Below are positions 11,040 to 20,655 of a stretch of DNA of 64,000 nt, in pieces. The notes below the pieces were generated by a model. The model saw nothing but the letters and a program-made list of their open reading frames with translations. It did no database searches and was not told the origin of the DNA. This DNA is from Drosophila miranda (taxonomy: Eukaryota; Arthropoda; Insecta; Diptera; Drosophilidae). The DNA is taken from NCBI RefSeq assembly GCF_003369915.1, contig NC_046675.1, positions 24,490,001 to 24,554,000 on the forward strand. The letters are read 5' to 3'. Each line of letters opens with the position of its first letter. Position 1 is the first letter of the stretch. The translations under genes and the position numbers were made by a program.

Positions 11040-14000
11040 ATGTTCCGCAGTCGAAGCTGGTTCGGCGGCCCCTGGGGCGGACGACCCAAGAATCGCCTGT
11101 CCCTGGATCATCTAAAGTACCTGTATAGCATTTTGGAGAAAAACACAACCGTGTCGGAGAGCAATCGTGGCCTGTTGGTGGAGTCGCTGCGCTGCATTGC
11201 CGAGATACTGATCTGGGGGGATCAGCACGACTCCCTGGTGTTTGAGTATGTCCCCAAACTGTCGGCTGTAACCTTGGTTAATTTCATGTTTGCTCTTGCA
11301 GCTTCTTTCTGGAGAAGAATATGCTCTCGTATTTCCTGCACATAATGCGACAAAAGAGCGGCGGCTCGAGCTTTGTATGTGTGCAGCTGCTGCAAACGCT
11401 CAACATTCTCTTCGAGAACATACGCAATGAGACGTCTCTGTGTAAGTTGGGCCTCCTAAATGTCTTTGTTTTTGACTCCTCGACTAAAGCTCATATTTAT
11501 CTTTAGATTATCTGCTGAGCAATAATCATGTAAATTCCATTATGGTGCACAAGTTTGACTTCTCCGATGAGGATGTTATGGGCTACTATATACTCTTCCT
11601 GAAGACGCTCAGCTTGAAGCTAAACACCCACACCATTCACTTCTTTTATAATGAGGTTTGGTCCGCGCTTTCTTTTCGCTTGTAAGGCTCCATTAAATCG
11701 TTTCATTTATGTTTGCAGCACACGAATGATTTCCCTTTGTATACGGAGGCTATCAAATTCTTTAATCATCCCGAGTCTATGGTGAGGATTGCTGTGCGGA
11801 CCATTTCCTTGAATGTCTACAAGGTGCAAAACTCCAGCATGTTGCGTTTTATCCGAGACAAGTGAGGATTCCTCTGAGCACTTTTAGATGTTAGGGCTAA
11901 TGGATTTGTATCTTTCAGAACGGCAGCTCCTTATTTCAGTAATTTGGTGTGGTTCATTGGCAAGCACATCCTCGAATTGGACACCTGCGTGCGCACAGAT
12001 ATAGAGTGAGGCTTACCTTGCTTCAATCTCCCCATCGGAACTTACCTTTCCCCTATCTTCTTTTCAGCCATCAATCAAACCAGAAGCTGTCGAACCTGGT
12101 GGCCGAGCATCTCGATCATTTGCACTATCTGAGCGATATTCTACTGCTTGACATCAAAGATCTGAATGCAGTGCTCACCGAGCATCTGCTACATAAGCTC
12201 TTTGTGCCTTTGTATATATTCTCCCTGACGCCAGCACCACCACCGCCCTCCCTGGCGCTCGTCACCCAGAATCTGGCGGCTGTGCTGAATCGTAATGTCG
12301 ATATTGACATCCAGGAGATGCACAATCCGCGCGTTAGTTCCATTGTGGCCCTCTTTCTGCTGTCGCTGGTCTTCCTGGTGGTCTCGCATGCCCCACTGGT
12401 GCACGCCCTGGCCTGGGTCATCCTCAATGGCGATCATAGTGTGTTCAAGGAGGGAGCTGCCGAGATTCTCAATTCGTATGTAGAGCATCGTGAGGTTGTG
12501 GTTCCAGGCTTTGGCGAGCCCAATGAGAGCCTCGAACAAGCACTGGACACGGTCACGGGACAGTCCAGTGTCTCCAGCTATGCCTTGAGCGACGACAGTG
12601 GTGTGGAGTCGTCTTCTCCGGCCACCACAGAAGTGGACGCGCAAGCGGAAGTGGATGCGGCGACAAAACTGCGCAACATCACCGATGAGGAGAAGGAGCT
12701 GTTGCAAAAGTCCTCAGGCTCTGGTAAGGCGGACTTTGGGGAGCTGGCGAAACCGTTTCTGGACACAGTTCTGCAAGCTTTGGACTGCACCGAGAACGAT
12801 TATCTGGCTCTGTTGTCCCTCTGCCTGATCTATGCCATGTCGCACAATCGAGGTGAGGTCCCCATCATCTTTCTGTGTCTTTCTGTTATGTCTGGGCTAA
12901 CATTTCACTGCTCTAATCACCCGATTCATGCTCCATTTCAATTACTTCTTTGTGTGTCTTGAACTTTCACATTGTGGTACCATGTCCTAACCCTTCAGAT
13001 GGTATGTAAACTTGTCCATTTGCTTTACTAATCCATTAGTTTACGGTTCGCACTGTGGGTTTTCTAATGCTTGATTTTATTTTCTCCTCTAACAGGCATC
13101 AAGAACGAATGGTTCGAGCAGGTTCTGTCAAAATCCACGCGTGGCTCTTTCAGCTACAAGACAGCCCTGATTGAGCACTTGTTGAATATAATCACACAGT
13201 CCAGCCAGCCGTGTAAGTAGCTCATATCACTGCATCTTTCTTTTATCTTAATTTATGCCAAAATCCTTTGTTCAGCCTGTCGCATACGCTTGATTACTGT
13301 GGAGATTGCCCTGGAGCTGTTGGTCACCTTCACCAAACCCAGTTCGGATGAGGCGCGTTGCATTACGACGGGACAGCAGGATCTGCTATTTAGTGCCCGC
13401 AATCAGTCGATGCTGGTCCTGCGCAACTTCTACAAGTCTGAGGATATATTCCTGGACCTATTCGAGGACGAGTACAACGAGATGAAGAAGGCCCAGCTGA
13501 ACGTAGAGTTTCTGTGCATGGACTCAGCTATTCTGCTGCCGCCCACGGGCACGCCACTCACTGGCATCAATTTCACACGCCGCCTGCCCTGCGGTGAGGT
13601 TGAGAAGGCACGTCGAGCGATCCGTGTCTACTTTTTGCTCCGTCGTACGTGCCAAAAGTTCCTCAACGAGAGGGAATCACTGCTGCCGCTGACGAATGTT
13701 GTGACGCTGGTGCAGGTGGACAATACCCTCGATCTGAGTGAGTATAGCAGGGATTGATTGGATGGTATAATGACTGACTGACTGAGAACCTTTAATCTTT
13801 ACAGACAACAGCGACCTGATTGCCTGCACTGTGGTGGCCAAGGATAATACCAAACAGAGGCGCTTCCTGGTCATCGATGCTTTGCAGTTGATACTCGTTG
13901 AGCCCGATGCCAAGCTCTTGGGCTGGGGAGTCGCCAAGTTTGTGGGTTTCTTGCAGGATGTCGAGGTCCAGGGCGACAAGGATGACTCCCGCTGCCTGCA

Positions 14001-15017
14001 CATCACCGTCCATCGCGGAGGTGTGACACATAACCGCACGCCGCTGCTCTCTGCCAAGTTCCTGTTTGATGATCACATCCGCTGCATGGCCGCTAAGCAG
14101 CGCCTGACGAAGGGCCGCAGCAAGGCGCGCCAGAAGAAGATGTATCAGATCGCGCAGCTTATAGAGATACCTGGACAAATGGACTCGCCGGTGTATGCTG
14201 TGGGTGGCACAACGGCGGCGCCCAGCGGCAGCAGCAGTGGGAGCAGCTCCCGAAGTGGCCATCATCGCCCCATCTTCTCCACGGCCAATCGTGTGCCCGG
14301 ATTCGCTGCTGTCTTAAGGAACAGCAACACTGCTGGTGTTAGTCGCACACAAATGGCCCAGAATCGCTCCATAGAGGGGTAGGTCTTCAGTAAACAGAAC
14401 TAGAAATGGAACTTATTTGCGGTATCTCCCACAGCATTCGAAATGAAAGCGCTGGACGCTCACGTCGTCGCAGTCCCAATGGGACGACTCTGAGGGCGGA
14501 CCCCTCAGATCGGGACAGATCGCCCAGTGTGAGTGCTGGCAGCCACAGTTCGTCGCAGTCGCGCGAGAACTCTCAGCCACGCAGCTCGGGCAACCGATCG
14601 CGTGAGAGCAGCCCAAGGATGCCCAGGCCGCGGTATATAATAAACCACCAATGATTGAACCAAAAATTGACTTCGAATGGGTCTTGTTTTCCTTCCAGGT
14701 CAGAAGAGATACCCCTGGAGGACTTCCAACACTCGCGAAACAACAGCCCGCACTCGCGGGGGAATGCTTCGCCTGCCTCCCGCTCGCATACACCCGTCCG
14801 GGTGCTCCAGTACGAGATCTCTGTGCACAGTGGATCGCCCAGAGAACCTTCCCTGGTGGGCACGAATGCCTTGTTGAGCCAACTAAACGGTGTGCCCCTG
14901 GCCCGAGAAGTCCTGCCAGTCCAAAGCTCTGAGGAGACCTCATTTATAGGCAATGATGCGACTGACGGCGGAGGCGGTTCAGATAGCAGGCGAAAGGGCG
15001 CCATAGAAACGGTTTAA
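11040..15017 (+). CDS. ema: ema / CLEC16A, endosomal maturation protein
   Basis: Membrane-associated protein needed for endosome-to-lysosome maturation, autophagy and mitophagy. Eleven coding exons: 11040-11245, 11302-11441, 11507-11655, 11719-11861, 11919-12005, 12068-12852, 13096-13212, 13276-13737, 13805-14378, 14435-14632, 14699-15017. The sum is 3180 nt, giving 1059 aa, close to human CLEC16A (about 1050). The N-terminus ([20 protein letters not shown]) and the following ~200 residues form the FPL domain; [20 protein letters not shown] and the long helical middle follow. The C-terminal ~250 residues are Ser/Arg/Asn-rich and look disordered. All introns are GT-AG with matching phase. Intron 6 may hide a 3-nt exon at 12999-13001, and retention of the last intron would give a shorter tail ending YIINHQ. 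A poly(A) signal lies near 15137. Confidence 0.95.
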
Positions 15018-15329
15018 ATTAGTTGTAAAGTTTAGTATTAACGTTTAGATGGTTGCTAAAATTTTATTATTCCAATTGATTGATATGGTGTGGTGGCACA
15101 TGCTCTAATTTGATTTTTTGATTTAAATCGTTACAAATAAAAAGTTGATTTGACGAATTTAAATTCAACCGCGTTGGCAGCTCTACTCGTTAAAGTCAAC
15201 GAGTTGGCATCACCAGCCAACAGCTGTGGCTTGTTTTTGTTTAATGACATAACCGCAATTTTGGTTTCGACACAAAAAGAAATAAGTTAATGAAAATTGT
15301 GTTTGAATCAAAGATAATACTAGTTAGAG
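15018..15329 (+). promoter_or_regulatory. ema 3' end and mRpS33 promoter
   Basis: The ema 3' UTR with AATAAA near 15137 gives way to a compact upstream region for mRpS33. CATCACCA at 15208-15215 is one base off Ohler motif 7, and CAGCTG lies at 15221-15226. The spacing and pairing resemble the other housekeeping promoters in this window. Confidence 0.45.
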
Positions 15330-15733
15330 ATGTCCCACAAGTACACGGAGCTCATTAAGCTCGGCACGCAGTATGCCCGGCGCATGAATTACCTCTCAAA
15401 TCGCATTTTCGGTGAAGTGGCACGCACCACCAACGAAAAGTCAATGAAGGTTTGACATTGTTTTTTTTTAAGCAACCAACGTGTTTACTAGTCTTTTAAT
15501 ATGCTTTCCAGGTGGTTCGCATGTTCTCCGAGGAGCCCATCCACAAACGGGACTATGTCGTGAACTGGTATCCCCGGCATGTGGAGACGCATCTGCTGAT
15601 GAAAAACCTGCGTGATTACGGCCTGTTCCGTGACGAGCATCAGGACTTCAAGGAGGAAATGAAACGTTTGCGCAAGTTGCGTGGCAAGGCGGCTCCCAAG
15701 AAGGGAGAGGGCAAGCGTGCGTCCAAGAAGTAG
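15330..15733 (+). CDS. mRpS33: Mitochondrial small ribosomal subunit protein mS33
   Basis: Component of the small subunit of the mitochondrial ribosome. Exons 15330-15449 and 15512-15733 with a 62-nt intron (gtttga...ttccag) encode 113 aa. The N-terminus MSHKYTELIKLGTQYARRMNYLSNRIFGEVAR and the segment MFSEEPIHKRDYVVNWYPRH are characteristic of the MRPS33 family (human about 106 aa). The C-terminus is very basic (KRLRKLRGKAAPKKGEGKRASKK), suiting rRNA contact. Stop at 15731-15733; AATAAA occurs within ten bases of the stop. The gene converges on HTD2 with only 49 bases between stop codons, so the 3' UTRs probably overlap. Confidence 0.94.
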
Positions 15734-15782
15734 ACATAAATAAAATAAACAAAACAACCTTTTTATTAATCAAAATCAAAAC

Positions 15783-16202
15783 TTAATCTATGTGATTACG
15801 GGTCAACAATTTGGCATTGCCCGCAAAGACAATTTCATCGTTTTGCCGACAATCGTATTCCGCGGTTGAGATTTTACGCGATTGCAGCAGTCGCACAGTC
15901 ACCACTGTGTCGGTTTCTATGCGACAGGGTTTTAGGAACTTGAAGCTCTGTTCCAACACCACAGTGCCCGGTCCAGGAAGCTTCGTTCCCATAATGCCTG
16001 CCACAACGGCATTGAGCAGGGCTCCGTGCACTCGTCGCTCCTCCACGGGCAAGTCCAAGGTGTGTATGTAGTTGTGGTCCCCCGTAAACTGGGCAAACTG
16101 CTCCAGATCATTTTGCGTGAACCGTTTAACCACTTGGAACTGCTGCAGACTGGCTGCTGCTGGTGCACGGCTGCCCAGGTGCCGGTAAAATTGGCGGAAC
16201 AT
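15783..16202 (-). CDS. HTD2: Mitochondrial 3-hydroxyacyl-thioester dehydratase 2 (HTD2), downstream frame of a dicistron
   Basis: MaoC-like hotdog dehydratase of mitochondrial fatty-acid synthesis (type II), which supplies octanoate for lipoic acid. One exon, 139 aa. The first ~25 residues (MFRQFYRHLGSRAPAAASLQQ) are Arg-rich and hydrophobic like a mitochondrial presequence. The hydratase-2 motif appears as FTGDHNYIHTLDLP, with the catalytic Asp and His in DHNYIH; VHGALLNAVVAGIMGTKLPGPGTV is the matching hotdog core. The start ATG at 16200-16202 lies inside the last exon of ARMC7 in another frame, so the two overlap by 77 nt and no separate promoter space exists. In vertebrates HTD2 is also the second cistron of a bicistronic mRNA (with RPP14). 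Here the partner is ARMC7. Confidence 0.9.
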   Translation of the reverse strand: MFRQFYRHLGSRAPAAASLQQFQVVKRFTQNDLEQFAQFTGDHNYIHTLDLPVEERRVHGALLNAVVAGIMGTKLPGPGTVVLEQSFKFLKPCRIETDTVVTVRLLQSRKISTAEYDCRQNDEIVFAGNAKLLTRNHID

Positions 16203-16874
16203 TTTGTAGCTCGATTATCTCTGTGCGCCGAGCGAAGTCTTCCAGCAACAGTTGACAGAGCTTCACAATTCGTTGGTCGTGGGACTTTTGCCGCCACTCT
16301 TGTACCCCTTTGAGCAGTGGGGGTGTCAGCAGGAGCTCTTTGTCGACTTGACCAGCGTTAAGGAGCTGATAGAAGAGCGCCAGACTATGGAGCACTATTT
16401 CCGGGTGATCTGTGCGTACAAACAAACCGCTGATGATGCTCAAGTGTTCCCTAATCAATGCGGCTGCAGCTTTATCTGCAATATAAAGAAATTATGCATC
16501 TTATGTAAAGAAAACTGTTTCCTTGTCATACCCAAGCAGATGTTGCAGATAGCCGCAATTCCGTGCACTTGAAGATTTTGATTTTGTACTTTTAACGATG
16601 CTATAAACACATCGAAGGCCTCTGCTTCATGCAGATGCGGCCAGTTGATCGGATCGTAAGCAAAATTGGCCAAATTCGCAGTGACCTGCTCGAGGGCCTC
16701 TGCAAAGCACACAAACAGCGGAAGATGAGATACGAGTTCAAACAACAACCAAATGGACGACTCACCGACGTTGGTGGTCGTGTAGTATTCATCAACCAAG
16801 TGACCAATATACTCCCTGCGATCTATACCCTGGTCCGGTGTGCGTCGTTTCAAATGGCGGTGGCTGGAGAACAT
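16126..16874 (-). CDS. ARMC7: Armadillo repeat-containing protein 7 (ARMC7)
   Basis: Small ARM-repeat protein; the human protein is about 198 aa and has been linked to the spliceosome. Exons 16766-16874, 16532-16699 and 16126-16475 sum to 627 nt, 208 aa. Family landmarks are EALEQVTANLANFAYDPINWPHL and the following LQVHGIAAICNICLD, which track human EQVLANLANFAYDPSNY and GGLCNLCPD closely. Intron 1 (16700-16765) is 66 nt with no stop in frame, so retention would add 22 residues; splicing restores the conserved ALEQVTANLANFAYDP alignment. Intron 2 is 16476-16531. The final exon overlaps the HTD2 start. The start ATG at 16874 is the first in frame; the 5' UTR is short because the farnesyltransferase gene ends 231 bases away on the same strand. 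Confidence 0.88.
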
Positions 16875-17105
16875 AAAAAGGGAGCAATTCTTTCGTTTTT
16901 AATTTAAAATTTTATAAATATCCATTCACAGTAGTGATGACATTTTGCCATGCATTCCTGTACGCAGCGATTACAGTTATCGAGAAGAAGAAGCATAAGC
17001 CGCTACTATTTGAAATAGATTTTATTAAAGAAAATTTAAAGTTTTTGTAAAATGTATAATTTTGAATCATCTGTAGCTTTAGAAAGTTTTTATAGACCCT
17101 AGACC

Positions 17106-18578
17106 CTAAATATCCTGTTCTTCCTCTCTATGACAGTTTCCATCGGAGGTGCTGGCAAAATCTGTGTCATTGGAATTCTTAAAGTGGCTAACGGCCGCGG
17201 CCACGGACTTCGGTGGGATGTTAAATAGTGGATGGGTGGGTAGCAGTTCGTTGATGGGGTCGCCCAGGACTTGTGGACAACTGGCGGATTCCGAGTGCTG
17301 GGCAATGGAGACGCCGCTTAGGGTATAGCATGTATGATAGAGATCTTGTGGTCTGCAATCGAGATAAATTCCAGATAAGAGATGTACAGCAAAGCAGGGC
17401 TCACATTACTTACTTTCCCGGCTTGTCGATCAAACCTCCGTTTTGCTTCTGGCAGCAGATTAGAATGTACTCCTGCAGGGCCTCAACATCAAATAGACTG
17501 TGCTCCATTTCCTTATCGCCTCCAGACAGCGTGGCCTGCGTTATGGGTATGGTGGCTCCTACCCAAAAGGAGTAGCAGCCATCGACCAGTTTATTCGTTC
17601 GGCCCTGGAACCCTCCTTCGTAGCTCATCTGACGTAGCAGTGTCCAATGGAGCAGCGCCTTTTTGTTGCACTTGTGTGCCTCGTTCAGTAGCGCCAGGCC
17701 AGCGATGCCACAGAATGTGTAGCCCCCATGGGCCTCCAATTCGGGGGCACCGCCGAATCCTCCCTCGTACGTCTGGCACTTGGCAATCCAATCGCCGGTG
17801 CCGCCGAAAAGTTCCTTCATCACCAGATCGGGAAGGTTCAGCAGCTTGGCGCACGAGATGGCACAGTACGCACCGCGCACATCCGTCTCCCCATCTACAT
17901 GGAGCCGGAAGGAGCCATCCGGTTGACGAACACTGAACAGAAACTGGACAAGGGTCGGACGATCGATGGCGCGATAGGCACTCTTGGTGCCAATGATGCA
18001 GAGGCTGTTGACCGCCGCATATGTGGGCGCCAGATGGGCATACTGTCCTGGTCCACCGCCAAAGCCGCCCGTTGGAGCCCGGCATCTAGGAAGAGGCAAG
18101 AAGGCGAGAAGTTGTTAAGACAAGCAGAGTGGGGAAAAAACCAACCTACTTGCTGAGAAACTGTACGACCCTATCGAGGGTTTCATCGTCAAAATTGAAA
18201 CTAAGTAACTGGGCCGCCTGCAGTATCCAGTAGACGCACCAGGGTCGACTGCTGTCCAGGCATTCGTAGTTCGAGGGAAGCCGGCGCAGCATTGCATCCA
18301 GATAATACTGATGCTCTAGCCGGAAAAACTGGGTGAGCCGTGGATGGGTGGACTGCAATTCCTCGAACCGGTCGAAGCACTTCTCCACCGAACTCTCTGT
18401 TTTTTGCTGCAAACACACATGTCATTCAGCTCTTATCTGTTTTTTTTTTCTTTTAACCGCCTTGCCCGCGATTACTCACCTGCTCCCTGGACGTGGTTGT
18501 GGAGGACTTCTCGTCGTCCAATTTGTAGCTCTTCAATTGCTGGAAGTTGCGAAAGAGTAATTCGTCCTCGGAATACAT
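17106..18578 (-). CDS. FNTB: Protein farnesyltransferase subunit beta
   Basis: Catalytic beta subunit that farnesylates CaaX proteins such as Ras and lamins, as a heterodimer with the alpha subunit. Exons 18480-18578, 18150-18406, 17414-18085 and 17106-17352 total 1275 nt, 424 aa (human 437). The alpha-alpha barrel repeats are clear: CRAPTGGFGGGPGQYAHLAPTYAAV, RQPDGSFRLHVDGETDVRGAYC, CQTYEGGFGGAPELEAHGGYTFC and MSYEGGFQGRTNKLVDGCYSFW. All three zinc ligands are present: Asp and Cys in VDGCYSFW and His in LYHTCYTLSG of the last exon. The C-terminus ends NCHREEEQDI. A poly(A) signal on the minus strand lies near 17020. The D. melanogaster counterpart is CG17565 to my recollection. A motif 1 promoter lies upstream. 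Confidence 0.95.
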
Positions 18579-18653
18579 GCTTCCGTTAGTTTTTTGTAAT
18601 GTTTGTAAATTAAATGAAATAAATAAAAATAATTATTCCGATTGAGATATGAA

Positions 18654-18672
18654 CAGCTGATCAGTGTGACCC
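18654..18672 (-). promoter_or_regulatory. Core promoter of the farnesyltransferase beta gene (motif 5 + motif 1)
   Basis: AACAGCTGAT (a full match to Ohler motif 5, AWCAGCTGWT) centred on 18654-18659 is followed by AGTGTGACC at 18663-18671, the reverse complement of Ohler motif 1 (GGTCACACT, the M1BP site). They lie 75-95 bases upstream of the ATG at 18578. Motif 1 reads in the direction of the gene. Confidence 0.6.
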
Positions 18673-18679
18673 TCATATA

Positions 18680-19560
18680 CTATACGGTCTCATTTCCAAA
18701 ATATATCGACGAATTATTCATATTCCTCAATTTTGATATTCCGTCGAATATTATTAGCTATATAGAACATTTAGCCATGCCCACATCATTTTATACGATT
18801 CATGAATAATTTTTCTTCAAGATTGGCTAATTTTTAGTCCTTGCTTTTATTGTATTTTGGCTAAAACAAGGCTTAAACAAAACAGTTCAACAAAAAAACA
18901 GTCGCAATGTTGCTGGTATTTGAAGACATGATGCGTGTATAGGCAGTTTTATACCCTATTTAATTAATTTTATATGAAGATTAAACGTAATTTATAAAGA
19001 ACTTTTCTCAAATCGATGTATTTTAGACAAGACATGTATTCATGTATACCGTTTCAAAATCATTCAAAGCCGGTTCCGTTTATATGTAAACCTGTGGAAA
19101 AGGTTACCCAACCACATGAAAAAAGCTTATATGGATATATTATATGTGGTGTATATCAAATACATATTAAAAGTAACTTATCAATACCAAGTTTTAGTAC
19201 CAGTTCAGTCCTGGGTCCGTTAAACTGAACAACAGGTAGTACCCTGAATAGCCTTTTCGTCGAACAACCTTCTGAATCATCACCATATGTCGAGTACAAA
19301 AAAGAAAATTTAATTCGGCTCTGGTGTTCGGCTACCGAACACATATAAAAAAGTGATATGAACTGAAATAATTATATATTTAAATATAAGATCTAAGAAA
19401 AAAATATATATACAAAAAAAAAATATACACACAAATACATATATGGAACTAGTTTTAAATATATTTGAAATCAAATCTCAACTGTCTGCGAAGTCGAGCC
19501 GTTCCAGAATTAATAGAAACCCTGAGCCAATACCCAAGCACCGGGATCTTGCGGAATCTT
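18680..19560. other. AT-rich intergenic stretch without a gene
   Basis: About 900 bases of AT-rich sequence with poly(A) and TATA-type simple repeats near 19370-19445. I see no gene, RNA or coherent repeat in it. Confidence 0.6.
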
Positions 19561-19580
19561 GGATCTTGGAGCGAAATTAA

Positions 19581-19849
19581 CTTTTATCCCAGCTGCAAGA
19601 TGAGGTAGCAAACGGTATGAAACTACAAAAAAGACTGGATGAGACTGGGGGACCAGGGGGCCAGTCCCACCCAGTCCGATGGAGTAGTGGTTCCCAATTG
19701 TACCATCTGTTTCGAGAGCTGGTACTCTTCTTGGCCACATCGCATGATCGATCGACTCGTGCAATCGAGAGTATCTTCGGAGTGTAGGGTACCATTGTCC
19801 CGTACGCCGCCAGAGTGCTATCGTCTATGTGAATCAATTAAATGAATGA
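19581..19849 (+). pseudogene. Broken RING-finger gene (RFWD3/elfless-like RING)
   Basis: Translating in pieces gives a coiled-coil-like segment (LLSQLQDEVANGMKLQKRLDE, 19581 on), then after a shift in the G-run near 19647-19660 the half-motif VVPNCTICFESWYSSWPHRMI, the start of a RING with CxxC. The middle Cys-x-His part is scrambled. After another frame change YHCPVRRQSAIVYVNQLNE ends at TGA 19847-19849, which looks like the last CPxC of a RING with the final Cys changed to Arg. A poly(A) signal AATAAA follows near 19909. At least two frameshifts and lost zinc ligands mean no functional RING. The source gene is not in this window. The family assignment rests on short motifs and is moderate. 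Confidence 0.5.
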
Positions 19850-20655
19850 TATCAGTTCTACATTATTCAGTGCTTTTATACATAAGTGTGTGTGTTGGAA
19901 TATTGCAAATAAAGTCTGTTTAATATTCAATAAGAGATCCTCTATTAAATAGGCTAGAAAACCGGCGAGTGAAACGAACCCGAGAGCGCTGAAGCGCTTA
20001 TAATAACTATAAGAATTGTCCATGAAAGTATTCAAGGTGATTCCCATCTATATACTGTATTTTTAGAGATTTGACGGAAGAGAAGAAACCCTGCAGGGTG
20101 GAAATCGCTTTAAAACAGAGATTGACTAGTTTCTGCCTTCATTGGAGCCTGGGATGACAAACATTTCCGTAATTCTATAATATCCTTTTACCTAGGGTAG
20201 AGTGTTGCAGAATGTTGCCTATGTTGCCGGGTAGATTTATTGGCACATAAGTTTGGACCATACAATTGAATGTTGCCTAAACATAAGTAGGGACATTGTT
20301 GAGCTTAAAAAGGACATTGTGGCGAGGAAAAATCCCTCAACAAAGAGAGGATATCCTATCACAAAATAGTTCCCCCAAACTTGAGCGCCAAAGTCGAATT
20401 ATTTGAAAGTGAATGAGTGACGACATGAACGAAATCCAGTTGAATGATGCACAGAAATACGATTTGAGAGAGCGAAAATTCCAAAATCCTGCGTATGGAT
20501 GGATTTCTATATCCCTTGTTCTTAAATATACATTTAAAAATTAAACTTATTAGATTGATTGATATTGACATATAACGTTTGACACCGATTGGCCACAATA
20601 GATGGACAAATGTGGGGTAGAAGTAGTAGTAAAAAAGAACAAAGTAGAAAGGCAA
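19850..20655. other. Intergenic stretch, nothing firm
   Basis: A 70-codon minus-strand frame at 19838-20047 has a hydrophobic core (FSALGFVSLAGFLAYLIEDLLL), but I see no family signature, good start context or splice partner. The rest (20100-20600) includes AC/AT-rich sequence without recognisable content. Confidence 0.4.

Noticed and set aside
19838-20047. Minus-strand 70-codon hydrophobic frame
   Set aside because: No partner exon, no recognisable family, and it overlaps the end of the RING pseudogene on the other strand.
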